This document shows positions 42,761 through 52,069 of a stretch of 64,000 nucleotides of DNA, piece by piece. The notes beneath the pieces are model-generated. The model worked only from the letters and a program-made list of their open reading frames with translations, was not told the DNA's origin and ran no database searches. Position 1 is the stretch's first letter. Every line of letters begins with the position of its first letter. The position numbers were made by a program, and so were the translations under genes. The DNA comes from Spirochaetaceae bacterium (lineage in GTDB: Bacteria; Spirochaetota; Spirochaetia; DSM-27196; SKKC01): positions 1 to 64,000 of the forward strand of contig RECN01000103.1 of the NCBI GenBank assembly GCA_007694005.1, in the 5' to 3' direction.

Positions 42761-43765
42761 TCACAAAGAGGAAAGAGCCAGCAAAAGTTCGTCGATGAGA
42801 TGGTCGAATACGAGAACGCCTTCGCGCATTTCGTGAAACTCTCCTGGAACGGAGGCAGGCCACATCAGACTTGCAGGGTAACCGCGTTCGCGTTCCGGGC
42901 CAACATGAACAGACAGCGGCCGTCCGGATGTTTCCAGATATATGTCAATCCGCATAATCGCGTCTTCTTCACGAACCGGTTCGAGCAGGAATGAGCCTCC
43001 CTCGAGACTCAGCAGTCGTGAAACAGCCGTTGCAGCCGCAGCTTCTGCCGCGCCGCCGCGTTCTGTTTCCGTAGTTGTGAATCCGCGTTCGAGCCGTTCG
43101 ATTTCAGCCTCTATCAGGCCGGTGAACCGCACGGAGCGGATCTCGGACCGGGAAACCGCTCCCCGGAACAGCCGATAATCGACAAACCAGTCCATGCCCT
43201 GCGACAGAATACGGCTCAAGCTGTCAGCAGTCGCATATACCGTGGTGCTTCCTTCTCCCCTGAGATAAAGAACTTCCATGGACGCCGATACACCGACGTA
43301 TACCCGGTGGCTTTCGTCGCCCGACCACAAACGGATAATGTATTCGCCCTGATTTAACGAGTCGGTAACATCAACGTGTCCGACGCCGAGCTCTTCGTGC
43401 CTGCCTTCATTCAGCGTTACCGTCCGTGCATCGTAGGTCGATAGAAACGATTCCGTAAACCCGAGAACCCGATCGGTACGTGCCGGGGCACCCGGTGTTC
43501 CGTCGCGACCGACACGGGGAGTCTGATTCACAGCTGTGTCGGGCTGCACGTCGGCAAGGAAGATAGTAAACGCTCCGTGGTATCCTATGACATCGATACG
43601 CGTTACATCTTCAGCTTCGAGGCCCTGGAACAGATCACGCTCGACGGCGCTATCGTCGTCTCTTCCAAGATCCGCCGTGGAATCGGTTAACACAAAGAGT
43701 ACGAACAGGAGCGCGAGAGAAATAGACACAGCAATTATCGTTCGTAGCCAGTACTTGTCACTCAT
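42761..43765 (-). CDS. DUF4340 domain protein
   Basis: This is a 334-residue protein with one N-terminal membrane helix (about 7-27) and a large periplasmic beta-rich repeat region. DUF4340 features are visible: IDVIGYHGAFTIFLADV, then FVDYRLFRGAVSRSEIRSVR, and the final IDIYLETSGRPLSVHVG strand pair. These proteins regularly accompany GldG-like proteins and ABC-2 exporters, as here, where it is the last of six minus-strand genes. It starts 18 bp after the GldG-like gene. The transported substrate is unknown. Confidence 0.85.
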   Translation of the reverse strand: MSDKYWLRTIIAVSISLALLFVLFVLTDSTADLGRDDDSAVERDLFQGLEAEDVTRIDVIGYHGAFTIFLADVQPDTAVNQTPRVGRDGTPGAPARTDRVLGFTESFLSTYDARTVTLNEGRHEELGVGHVDVTDSLNQGEYIIRLWSGDESHRVYVGVSASMEVLYLRGEGSTTVYATADSLSRILSQGMDWFVDYRLFRGAVSRSEIRSVRFTGLIEAEIERLERGFTTTETERGGAAEAAAATAVSRLLSLEGGSFLLEPVREEDAIMRIDIYLETSGRPLSVHVGPERERGYPASLMWPASVPGEFHEMREGVLVFDHLIDELLLALSSL

Positions 43766-43783
43766 GAGCTGCCCGCCCTGCGG

Positions 43784-45283
43784 TTAAGAACTCTGCCGAT
43801 TCCGCCTTCGCCGGACGGAAACAACACCTACGATCACCATTATACCCGGTAATACCCAAACGTTAAGCGCTTCAATTAACATGCCTGTAAACATGCGCGC
43901 GAAAGGCTCTTCTATGCGGTCCATACGAAGCACAGGAACCGGTGCGGGACTGAGTCGCGCGAGCCCGGACTCCCCTGCGATCCAGTCGATGCTACGTACA
44001 AGAAAATCGAAGTTTGCGTGACTATCCGTATACAGGACGAGATTGCTGAGAAAGTCGCTGTCCGCGCTTACAACGACCCTTGAGTCATCGTGAAAACCAC
44101 CTTCGTTCCAGGCGACCACGGCGTATATACCGGTACTGATCTCTCTATCCCGTTCTATCGATGCCCGGTTCACCGGATCAAGTATGAATGGTGGCCCCTG
44201 AAGCCAGGAGGATGTCGATGTAACGATAAGCGCTTCGGTGATTCCGCGTCCCGGTTCAGTGAGGCGCATCGGACTCGGCCAGAAAAAATCGACCGGCCCC
44301 GCGTTAACTCCAAGGGGATGCCCGGAATCGATATTTCGCTGGTCGGTTCGTACCCAGGGTGGGTACGCGAGCAGCTGACCCGAAACGAACTCGGGCGGGA
44401 AAAGGTTTGCTCGCGAATCAAGAAGTAATAAAGGCTCGACATGAACACCAAGGTGGCGCAGAAAACCGCTAAACGACTCGTTATGTATTTCCCGTGCCGT
44501 CAGACTCTGAATGTCAACGTCCAGACCGTCGAGCGCCAGAAAGGCCCCTGTCCCACGCTCAAGAGCATCCTGAACACGATCTGCAAGATCAGGATGAGGA
44601 TCCCGGCTGCCGAGTACAAGGACGACATCGGGTCTTGCCGACTCAAGGTCTCTGTGGTCCACGATCTCAAGCTCGTACAGACGATCCAGCGCATCGAGCA
44701 TAGCGCCGTACTCTTCGGAGATTCGTTCTCCTCTGCTTCCTGAAACGACCAGCACCCGCAGCGGTGTGTCCCGTGTCACCGAGAAGATGGCACGGGTGAC
44801 TTCGTACTCCACTGCTCCCGGATCAATCAGCGCAGGTATCACGATACGTCTATCGAGATATCGGATCTCAACACCGCTGTACAGGTGGCCCGGTCCTGCT
44901 CCGCCCTCGGCCTGTGGAACTGCCCGTTCAACCTCGATTCCAAGACCTTCAAGTTGCTCCGGTGTCAGTCCTCCGTCGACAATACGCTCGACGGTCACAG
45001 TTCCGCCGCCAAGTCTCTCGTATTGCCGCAGAAGCTGGAAGATCTGCTCTGTGCGTGGGCTCGCCGCGTTTAGAAACCCGCTCACGAAATAGCGGATCTC
45101 CAGGGGTTCATCGAGCGTGGTGATCAGTTCCTTCGTCTGCGATCCGAGCGTAAAAACCCGTCCGGGAGACAGATCAAGCTGTATACCGACACGCGAAAGT
45201 AAAAGTACTCCAAGTAGAACAGATACCGAAAAGAGCACGGTAAATACCCATTGCACGATCGCCGTTTTCTTCCGTCGGTTCAT
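43784..45283 (-). CDS. GldG-like ABC transporter auxiliary protein
   Basis: This is a 499-residue protein of the ABC-type uncharacterised transport family (GldG, DUF4350/PF09822-like). It has a membrane helix at about 12-31, then DLSPGRVFTLGSQTKELITT, which matches the family's N-terminal block. A Rossmann-like periplasmic domain follows, and a C-terminal membrane helix (about 470-489) precedes a basic tail. In Bacteroidetes GldG works with GldA and GldF in gliding; in spirochaetes the same trio must do something else. It begins 2 bp after the permease gene. Confidence 0.88.
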   Translation of the reverse strand: MNRRKKTAIVQWVFTVLFSVSVLLGVLLLSRVGIQLDLSPGRVFTLGSQTKELITTLDEPLEIRYFVSGFLNAASPRTEQIFQLLRQYERLGGGTVTVERIVDGGLTPEQLEGLGIEVERAVPQAEGGAGPGHLYSGVEIRYLDRRIVIPALIDPGAVEYEVTRAIFSVTRDTPLRVLVVSGSRGERISEEYGAMLDALDRLYELEIVDHRDLESARPDVVLVLGSRDPHPDLADRVQDALERGTGAFLALDGLDVDIQSLTAREIHNESFSGFLRHLGVHVEPLLLLDSRANLFPPEFVSGQLLAYPPWVRTDQRNIDSGHPLGVNAGPVDFFWPSPMRLTEPGRGITEALIVTSTSSWLQGPPFILDPVNRASIERDREISTGIYAVVAWNEGGFHDDSRVVVSADSDFLSNLVLYTDSHANFDFLVRSIDWIAGESGLARLSPAPVPVLRMDRIEEPFARMFTGMLIEALNVWVLPGIMVIVGVVSVRRRRNRQSS

Positions 45284-45285
45284 AT

Positions 45286-46005
45286 TCAGTATCCCCGGGA
45301 AATATATCCGTGGACTGCGACTCGTAGTAACACGGCGGTCATCCCGAAGAAGTACAGAACCGCATTTCCGTCCACCAGCCCTTGAACGAAGGGCGCGTGC
45401 CGGTAGTCGAGGCTGATCTGTCGGGCGAGACGGACGATGGTACCATCAAGGCCTATTGCGCTGCCGATAGAGTCTGCGTAGCTGAGTATTGCGAAAAACG
45501 CTATGGAACACATCAATGCAACGATCTGGCTGTCTGTCATCGAAGACACACAGATCCCGAGGGCAACGAGCACCATGCTCACCATAATGAGGCCCGTAAA
45601 ACGCACCAGAATAAGCCCCACTTCAACCTGCCCCATGAGAGACATGGAAAGCGGAATCAGCAGATCAAGCAGGAGAAAGATGGAGATAAAACTCAGAATC
45701 GCCGTCGCCTTTGACAGGACGGTTACTGCGGGGGACAGAGGAAGCGTGCGCAGAAGTAGATCCGCACCGGTCCGGTACTCCTCAGAAAAACTTCGCATAG
45801 TCAGCGCAGGGACAGTCAAGGAGAGGACGGCGAGCCAGCTCGAAGAGAGACCTGACAGATCCATGATCCCTGCCTGCATGAATGCTCCGAAACGGAACTG
45901 ATTCATGACGGGAACCACGAGCATGACAATCCCCGGGATCCATCCGTGCGAAGAGTACAGGTACACTCGAAACTCACGTTTGTACGCAGCAAGAAACCTG
46001 ATCAT
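45286..46005 (-). CDS. ABC-2 type permease (GldF-like)
   Basis: This is a 239-residue integral membrane protein with six predicted helices and the ABC-2 layout. The first helix follows an amphipathic YKREFRVYLYSSHG segment, then comes SFSEEYRTGADLLLRTLPLS, the conserved coupling region of GldF-like permeases. Its ATG overlaps the stop of the ATPase gene (TGATG). It forms the transmembrane part of a transporter with the neighbouring ATPase, GldG-like and DUF4340 proteins. Confidence 0.9.
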   Translation of the reverse strand: MIRFLAAYKREFRVYLYSSHGWIPGIVMLVVPVMNQFRFGAFMQAGIMDLSGLSSSWLAVLSLTVPALTMRSFSEEYRTGADLLLRTLPLSPAVTVLSKATAILSFISIFLLLDLLIPLSMSLMGQVEVGLILVRFTGLIMVSMVLVALGICVSSMTDSQIVALMCSIAFFAILSYADSIGSAIGLDGTIVRLARQISLDYRHAPFVQGLVDGNAVLYFFGMTAVLLRVAVHGYISRGY

Positions 46006-46979
46006 CAGAGTCCCTCCTCACCGGCCTCATCGGCGTTCTTCTGCCCCGTGAGGCCTCTATACAGCTCAGCGAGCGATTCGCGCGCAGTTCTGAGCTCGGC
46101 GATCGGCATCTCATGTGCAACAGCCCACGCAATCAGTTCCTGTTGCTTCTCTTCGGCTTGCAGGACGAACTCGATCAGCTGCTCCTTTCCCCGTACTGAA
46201 CTTGAGCGTACACGAAACGGAGCCTGCTTCAGAACAGAGTCGGCAAAGGGCGCTCTACCGGTCAAGTCGATCTTAAGGAAAAGTACACGGTCTTCGGTGG
46301 TTAAAAGATCGTCGACACTACCGGCGGCAACCACCGATCCCTTATTGAGAACAAGTATGTCATCGCAGACGCCCTCTATGTCGGGTATACTGTGCGAACT
46401 GAACACCACAACCCTGTTGTCTGCAAGGGCCCTGACGAGTCTCGAGAAGTCTTCTCTCTGTTGTGGATCAAGGCCGGATGTGGGCTCATCGAGCAGAATC
46501 ACGCGTGCCCTGGATACAAGGGCTCCAGCCAGACAGGTCCTGCGCCTGAACCCTTTACTCAGATGCTCGTAGCGACGTTCAGCGACGTCTGTGAGGCTGC
46601 AGGTCGTTAAAGCCGACTCAATGCGTGCTGCACGTTCGGTCCGTTCAAAACCCATTACGCCAGCGAGAAAGCCGAGGTACTCGCGAACGCTCATATGGGT
46701 GAACGCCGGCGATTCTTCCGGAACAAAGCCTATTCTGGCCCTCCACTCAGGACCTTCGTCGGAAGACCAGACACCATCTATGCCGATACGACCGTCGTCA
46801 GGAACGATCGCTCCCGCAATCGAACACAGGAGCGTCGTCTTCCCCGCTCCATTCGGCCCAAGCAGTCCCAGAACTCTCCCCGCCTCTGCGGTAAAGCTTA
46901 CGGAATCAAGCGCTGTAAGCGAACCGTAGCTCCTCGTGAGATCAACAACCTGCAATGTTGAATCGGTCTTGGCATTCAT
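46005..46979 (-). CDS. ABC transporter ATP-binding protein (GldA-like)
   Basis: This is a 324-residue ATPase with Walker A GPNGAGKTT at 41-49, signature LSKGFRRR at 140-147, Walker B VILLDE at 160-165 and the D-loop SGLDP. Its Q-loop reads GFVPEES, without Gln, as is usual for GldA-like ATPases. The extra C-terminal 90 residues are typical of the ABC-2/GldA group. It energises the adjacent GldF/GldG-like complex. It starts 11 bp after rnz and is coupled to the permease gene. Confidence 0.93.
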   Translation of the reverse strand: MNAKTDSTLQVVDLTRSYGSLTALDSVSFTAEAGRVLGLLGPNGAGKTTLLCSIAGAIVPDDGRIGIDGVWSSDEGPEWRARIGFVPEESPAFTHMSVREYLGFLAGVMGFERTERAARIESALTTCSLTDVAERRYEHLSKGFRRRTCLAGALVSRARVILLDEPTSGLDPQQREDFSRLVRALADNRVVVFSSHSIPDIEGVCDDILVLNKGSVVAAGSVDDLLTTEDRVLFLKIDLTGRAPFADSVLKQAPFRVRSSSVRGKEQLIEFVLQAEEKQQELIAWAVAHEMPIAELRTARESLAELYRGLTGQKNADEAGEEGL

Positions 46980-46990
46980 TTCGCATCCGA

Positions 46991-47935
46991 TCAGTCAGGT
47001 TCGCGGTACTCAACAGCCAACTGCTGTCGATCTCGAGTCAGAAAGCTTTCCTTGAAAACCTCCCGCGCCTCGTTCAGCAGTATCTTGAGCTCACGATCAG
47101 TATATCGCGGGCTGTAGTGTATCAGGCCCATTCGGCCGATGTTTCCCGCTTCCACTGCCAGCGTTGCGGCATCTCTGGCCGTCATATGTTTCTTGGCCAC
47201 CGCGCTTTCACGAAGGCTTTCATCGAACATACCTTCACAGATCAGCAGATCGCTCCCTGTTACCTCGTGAGTAAAACTATCCATCTTCGTGCTGTCGGTC
47301 AGATACGTTACTTTTCGCCCCGGTCGTTTCGGTCCGACCACTGCGGCCGGGGGAACGATGCGTCCATCATCGAGATGGACCGACTCACCTTTCTGAAGCA
47401 CCGACCACAAGGGGCCCCGCGGCACGCCTGCCTCGGTGGCCGCATCCGGGTTGAAGACTCCGCTTCTATCGTCTTCGATAAATGAGTATCCGACACAGGT
47501 ACGGGTGTGCCGTCCCGGAAAACTGCGGATACAAAAGCCGTCACCTTCGAAGACAGTCTGCGGGATTTCGGGATTTTCGATCTCCCGGACGATTATCTCG
47601 TAGTTAATGTACATTTCAAGCACTCGACGATTCGCCTCTACATACTCGCGAACACGCGGAGGGCCAATTATGTACAGGGGATCGCTTCGGTCTACCTGAG
47701 CACTCAACATGAGCATTCCGGGGAGGCCGGTAATATGATCAGCGTGGGTGTGCGATATAAAAATGGCAGAGATTTTCTTCCATCGAAGATTCAGGCGTCG
47801 CAAAGAGACCTGCGTACCTTCTCCACAATCGAAAAGAAACAGATCACCTTCCCGGCGCAGCAACATTGAGGTGAGGTGTCTATTCGGCAGCGGCATCATG
47901 CCTCCACAACCGAGGATAAAAGCTTCAAGATTCAT
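46991..47935 (-). CDS. rnz: Ribonuclease Z
   Basis: This is a 314-residue metallo-beta-lactamase-fold endonuclease that removes 3' trailers from tRNA precursors. SHTHADHITGLPG gives His62, His64, Asp66 and His67. LTDSTKMD and KKHMTARDAATLA supply later ligands, and LIHYSPRYTD contains the final His. The exosite-like region between strands (about 150-200) is present, so this is the short tRNase Z form. It lies 17 bp after ter and 11 bp before the ABC ATPase in a six-gene run. Confidence 0.93.
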   Translation of the reverse strand: MNLEAFILGCGGMMPLPNRHLTSMLLRREGDLFLFDCGEGTQVSLRRLNLRWKKISAIFISHTHADHITGLPGMLMLSAQVDRSDPLYIIGPPRVREYVEANRRVLEMYINYEIIVREIENPEIPQTVFEGDGFCIRSFPGRHTRTCVGYSFIEDDRSGVFNPDAATEAGVPRGPLWSVLQKGESVHLDDGRIVPPAAVVGPKRPGRKVTYLTDSTKMDSFTHEVTGSDLLICEGMFDESLRESAVAKKHMTARDAATLAVEAGNIGRMGLIHYSPRYTDRELKILLNEAREVFKESFLTRDRQQLAVEYREPD

Positions 47936-47952
47936 GTGTTCAGCGTTGCTGC

Positions 47953-49125
47953 TTAGCCGCCGGTCGGTACGTCAGCTTCGTAATCGACACCAGCAACGTC
48001 AAACCCGTGTATCGCAAGGAACTCGTGTCGATATCCGGGAAGATCGGTGTACTGCTCAAGGTTGTCCTGTTTTACAAGACTCCAGATCTTGAGGACTTCT
48101 TCCTGTATGTCGTCGCGCATTTCCCAGTCGTCCACGCGAATTCTTCCGCTCTCATCCGTCGGAACAGTCGAATCGGCGTACAATCTGTCGGAAAAGAGTC
48201 GGTACATCTGCTGTGTGCAATCCTCATGAAGACCGTAGCGTTTCATGACCTTGAACAGGATCGCGAGGTATAAGGGCACCACAGGGATTACTGCACTCGC
48301 CCGCGTCACAACGGCTTTGTTCACCGAGACGTAGGCCCGAACAGCCATGGAAGCTAATCGACCTTCGATTTCACCGGCTGTAGCTTCCAGATGATCTTTC
48401 GCGCGACCGATCGTACCGTGTCTGTACACAGGATACGTGATCTGTGGACCGATATAGCTGTACGCAGTCGTGACTGCTCCTTTTTCGAGAACTCCTGCCT
48501 CGGACAGCGCTTCCATCCAGAGTAGCCAGTCTTCCCCACCCATGACCTTTACCGTCTGTGCAATCTCATCTTCATTCGCAGGTTCAATCGTAACATGAGT
48601 CAACTCCCCTTCAATGGGATCGATGCTGCGTTCACTAAAGGATTCCCCGATGGGCTTGAGCGCTGAGCGGTACTGTTCTCCCGTTTCAGGATCGTTCCGT
48701 ACACCCGAGGCAAGACTGTACACAACGAGGTCTACGGTTCCAAACATCTCCTTTATCGCCGCTATGGCTTCTTTCTTGATCTCCCTGCTGAACGCATCAC
48801 CCATGATGGTTTTTGCGGGAAGCCCGCGTTCGGTCAGGCGCTGATCGAGGTGTGCTGATGTGTACCAGCCGACAGTACCGGTTCGTTTTTCGGTCGGAGG
48901 ACGCTCAAAAGCAACATTAAGGCTGCCAGCTCCAGCGTTGATCCCTGCAATAAGTCTGCTCGACAGACCGTATCCACCGGAACCACCAATCACGAGGACC
49001 CGTTTGGGCCCGTCAAACGAAGTCTGTTTCTCTGCCCATGCAATCTGTTCATCGACCCAGGCCGCACTGCCCGTCGGATGGGCGTTCATGCACAGGTTGC
49101 TCCGTATCATTGGTTTGATAATCAT
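47953..49125 (-). CDS. fabV: Trans-2-enoyl-CoA reductase (FabV/TER family)
   Basis: This is a 390-residue NADH-dependent reductase of trans-2-enoyl thioesters. GGSGGYGLSSR at 47-57 binds the cofactor, the catalytic Tyr234 and Lys243 form the Yx8K motif, and KVMGGEDWLLW is diagnostic for the family. The Treponema denticola enzyme reduces crotonyl-CoA; others act as FabV enoyl-ACP reductases, and sequence alone does not decide. ATG 49125 is chosen (AGGAG 10 nt upstream) although the frame is open to 49242. It heads the run ter-rnz-ABC system. Confidence 0.93.
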   Translation of the reverse strand: MIIKPMIRSNLCMNAHPTGSAAWVDEQIAWAEKQTSFDGPKRVLVIGGSGGYGLSSRLIAGINAGAGSLNVAFERPPTEKRTGTVGWYTSAHLDQRLTERGLPAKTIMGDAFSREIKKEAIAAIKEMFGTVDLVVYSLASGVRNDPETGEQYRSALKPIGESFSERSIDPIEGELTHVTIEPANEDEIAQTVKVMGGEDWLLWMEALSEAGVLEKGAVTTAYSYIGPQITYPVYRHGTIGRAKDHLEATAGEIEGRLASMAVRAYVSVNKAVVTRASAVIPVVPLYLAILFKVMKRYGLHEDCTQQMYRLFSDRLYADSTVPTDESGRIRVDDWEMRDDIQEEVLKIWSLVKQDNLEQYTDLPGYRHEFLAIHGFDVAGVDYEADVPTGG

Positions 49126-49157
49126 GCTGTCTACGCTCCTTACGCGTTTCGCTGCGT

Positions 49158-49187
49158 ATCGTAGCCCGCAGACCACTGAATATTCAA
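49158..49187 (-). promoter_or_regulatory. Possible promoter of the ter-rnz-ABC run
   Basis: On the minus strand TTGAAT (49187-49182) is followed after 18 nt by TACGAT (49163-49158), four of six matches each. It would start transcription about 25 nt before the ter ATG and leave room for the AGGAG site. The other strand of the same interval holds TTGACT at 49197-49202, which may serve hisD. Confidence 0.4.
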
Positions 49188-49232
49188 GTTCTTGCGTTGA
49201 CTGATATGCGGCAGCCTCATTATCGTAGCGCC

Positions 49233-50597
49233 ATGAGTGCACAATCAGTCGTGATACGGGTCTGGAAGCAGCTTGATGAACGCGAACGCACGCGTATCCT
49301 CCGACGTTCTGAAGAGGACATTGAACAGGTAATGGCCGAAACCGCGGAGCTCATTGAAGACGTACGGGTACGACGTGATTCGGCGCTCATTGAACTCGCG
49401 CAGACCTACGACGGAGCAAGCATTGCACCGGATGCAATTCGCGTCTCAGAGGACGAGTTCGACTATGCCGAGCAGACGCTATCGAGCGATGTAAAAAACG
49501 CATTGAACTACGTGATTGCGAACGTACAGACCTTTCATGAAGGACAGGTCTCACATGGGTTTCACATGCACACGATACGCCCGGGCGTTCTCGCCGGTGA
49601 ACGCGTTCGCCCGGTGGAGTCGGCCGGTTTATACGTACCTCGCGGACGTGGAAGTTTCCCGAGCATGTTGTACATGGCAGCTGTCCCGGCCCGTATCGCT
49701 GGTGTGCCGCGTATAGCCGTGTGTACTCCCGCCCTGCCCGATGGACGGGTTGATGCGGCATGTCTCGTCGCCGCGAGGTTGTGCGGAGTTAACGAGGTAT
49801 ACAGGGTCGGTGGACCGGGCGCGATTGCAGCGCTTGCACTCGGCACCGAAACCATACGACCCGTCCGAAAAATCCTCGGGCCCGGCAGCGCCCGCGTCAC
49901 CGCTGCGAAACGACTGCTCGGGCACGCTGTCGACGTCGGGATTCCTGCCGGTCCGACCGAGAGCATGATAATCGCCGACCGCCATGCGGATCCCGTTCTC
50001 GTTGCTGCTGATCTCATGAACGAAGCAGAACACGGAGCCGATTCGCAGGCTCTGCTTCTGACTCCGAGCCAGGCTCTCGCTGAGGCTGTCGTCGAGCTTA
50101 TGCCCGATCTCATGAAAACACTTCCAGACGAACGCGCCTCGTATGTCGGAACTGTACTCTCAGGAATCGGTGGGATACTGATTACCGACTCCATTGAGGA
50201 AGCCTGCAGCATTGCTAACCTGTACGCACCGGAACACCTGATGATCCACACGCAGGAACCCTGGGTAACGGCTGATTCTATCGACAATGCAGGGGAAATT
50301 CTCCTCGGACCGCATATCCCGTTCAGCATGGCCAACTATGCAACAGGCGTTAATGCAATCCTTCCGACTGGTGGCTGGGCTCATACGTGGAGCAGTATCT
50401 CCGTTCACGACTTCACAAAACGAACGTCGATAGTCGATGTTTCAAAATCGGGCTTCGACGCCCTTGCTCCTCATACCGTCTGCCTCGCAGATTACGAGGG
50501 CTTTCCGGCTCACGCAGCAGCGGTTCGCGTTCGAATGGCTGATCACAAGGACTCATACTGGACTGCTCTTGACGACTCTCAGTCCGACATCGTTTAA
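49233..50597 (+). CDS. hisD: Histidinol dehydrogenase
   Basis: This 454-residue zinc enzyme carries out the last two oxidations of histidine synthesis. The family blocks AGLYVPRGRGSFPSMLYM, GPTESMIIAD, NEAEHGADSQALLLT and YAPEHLMI are intact, as is SISVHDFTKRTS, which contains the catalytic His. Length is normal. Other his genes are not here. ATG 49233 is chosen for the best N-terminus; TTG 49197 and ATG 49206 are alternatives, and none has a ribosome-binding site. It begins a plus-strand series that continues with folC after 1 bp. Confidence 0.93.
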   Translation: MSAQSVVIRVWKQLDERERTRILRRSEEDIEQVMAETAELIEDVRVRRDSALIELAQTYDGASIAPDAIRVSEDEFDYAEQTLSSDVKNALNYVIANVQTFHEGQVSHGFHMHTIRPGVLAGERVRPVESAGLYVPRGRGSFPSMLYMAAVPARIAGVPRIAVCTPALPDGRVDAACLVAARLCGVNEVYRVGGPGAIAALALGTETIRPVRKILGPGSARVTAAKRLLGHAVDVGIPAGPTESMIIADRHADPVLVAADLMNEAEHGADSQALLLTPSQALAEAVVELMPDLMKTLPDERASYVGTVLSGIGGILITDSIEEACSIANLYAPEHLMIHTQEPWVTADSIDNAGEILLGPHIPFSMANYATGVNAILPTGGWAHTWSSISVHDFTKRTSIVDVSKSGFDALAPHTVCLADYEGFPAHAAAVRVRMADHKDSYWTALDDSQSDIV

Positions 50598-50598
50598 C

Positions 50599-52062
50599 AT
50601 GACACAGAAACCGGGATCCGCACACATGGGAAACAATGCCTCGCCTGCCGAGGCCTTACAGACCGCTGACGAAGTTTTTGCATATCTCGAAGCGTTCACG
50701 AATCTCGAGCGTGGCCTGTTCCGGCCGCGGGATTACCGCCTTGAACGCATGGAACGACTCCTGACAGACTTCGATAACCCGCATCTCGGTCGCTTGACGG
50801 TCCACCTTGCAGGATCCAAGGGTAAGGGGTCGACGGCCTGCTACGTCGCAGCAGGCATTGCAGCCCGAATGCCACGGGTAGGCATGTACTGCTCACCGCA
50901 CGTGAACGATTACCGCGAGCGCATCACCATCGACGGGCGTGCGGCACCGGATCCGGTAATCCTTGCGTGCGGACGAGCCATCTATTCGTACGTGCAGCAA
51001 CAGACATCAGACGGAACTCAGGACAGCCACCTCCCGACAACGTTCGAGCTTCTGACGCTCCTTGCGTTTCTCGTATTCCGCGAGGTCAAGGCTACAGCGC
51101 AGGTTCTCGAAACGGGTCTCGGAGGACGTCTCGACGCGACAAACCTGTGCAAGCCTGATTTGACCCTCATTACTCCCATCGAACGCGAACATACCGACTA
51201 TCTGGGAAACAGACTGACCGGAATTGCGCGAGAAAAAGCCGGGATACTCAAAACCGGTGTGCCCGTATGTGTTGCACCTCAACGTCCCGTTGTCCGGTCG
51301 ACCATTCTGCAGATCGCTTCCGAGCGTAATTGCCCCGTTCTTTGGGACGGCCGAAAACTCGGAATCCGCCGGACAACGCTGTCGGCGTCGGGGACGGAGT
51401 TCGATTTCCGTAGTCCCGCGGGCGACCGCATACGCGCACGACTGAAAATGCTCGGAGAAACCCAGGCCGAGAATGCGGTGCTTGCCCTGCACGCCCTTCG
51501 ATTCCTCTTTCCGGATGAGACATTCGATGAGCTGCTTCCATCCATTGTAAACGCGGGCCTCCCGGGCCGAATGGAGCTTGTCCACTTTCGAACCGACCCT
51601 GCTCGTCTGCTTCTTCTCGACGGCGCCCACACACCGAACTCCATCGATCGACTCTGCCTGGCGGCAGGCAGCGTACTTGGCAGTTCGATCACAGTGATTT
51701 TCGGGAGCGTATCCGGGAAAAACTATGGAGCAATGGCCGATCGCATATCGAAAGATGCAGCACGAGTCATCGTCTCAAAACCGGGAACGTTCAAGAAATC
51801 AGATCCGGAGGCGGTCTACGCAGCGTTCAGCAATAATGCGGTACCCGCAAGCCTTGCACTCGATCCACGTCAGGCCCTTGAAGAAGCCCTTTCAACTCCG
51901 CACCCGGTCCTCGTCTGCGGATCGTTTTACATGGTAAGCGAGATACGCCGACTATGCATCGAATCGGCCGTAATCGACTCCACAATTAACCTGTTCGGGT
52001 ACGGAACCACAGAGGCGAGAGACGACGCGCAGGGGCCAGCCCAAACGGTACAACCGTCGTGA
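50599..52062 (+). CDS. folC: Folylpolyglutamate synthase / dihydrofolate synthase
   Basis: This is a 487-residue Mur-ligase-type enzyme adding glutamate to folates. The P-loop is AGSKGKGST at about 71-79; ETGLGGRLDATN, EHTDYLG and LLDGAHTPNS complete the ATP, magnesium and C-terminal motifs. The N-terminal 35 residues are less conserved, so ATG 50626 is a possible start, but ATG 50599 directly follows the hisD stop. Its length is at the long end for FolC. The RqcH-like gene follows after 7 bp. Confidence 0.92.
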   Translation: MTQKPGSAHMGNNASPAEALQTADEVFAYLEAFTNLERGLFRPRDYRLERMERLLTDFDNPHLGRLTVHLAGSKGKGSTACYVAAGIAARMPRVGMYCSPHVNDYRERITIDGRAAPDPVILACGRAIYSYVQQQTSDGTQDSHLPTTFELLTLLAFLVFREVKATAQVLETGLGGRLDATNLCKPDLTLITPIEREHTDYLGNRLTGIAREKAGILKTGVPVCVAPQRPVVRSTILQIASERNCPVLWDGRKLGIRRTTLSASGTEFDFRSPAGDRIRARLKMLGETQAENAVLALHALRFLFPDETFDELLPSIVNAGLPGRMELVHFRTDPARLLLLDGAHTPNSIDRLCLAAGSVLGSSITVIFGSVSGKNYGAMADRISKDAARVIVSKPGTFKKSDPEAVYAAFSNNAVPASLALDPRQALEEALSTPHPVLVCGSFYMVSEIRRLCIESAVIDSTINLFGYGTTEARDDAQGPAQTVQPS

Positions 52063-52069
52063 GTCGCGT

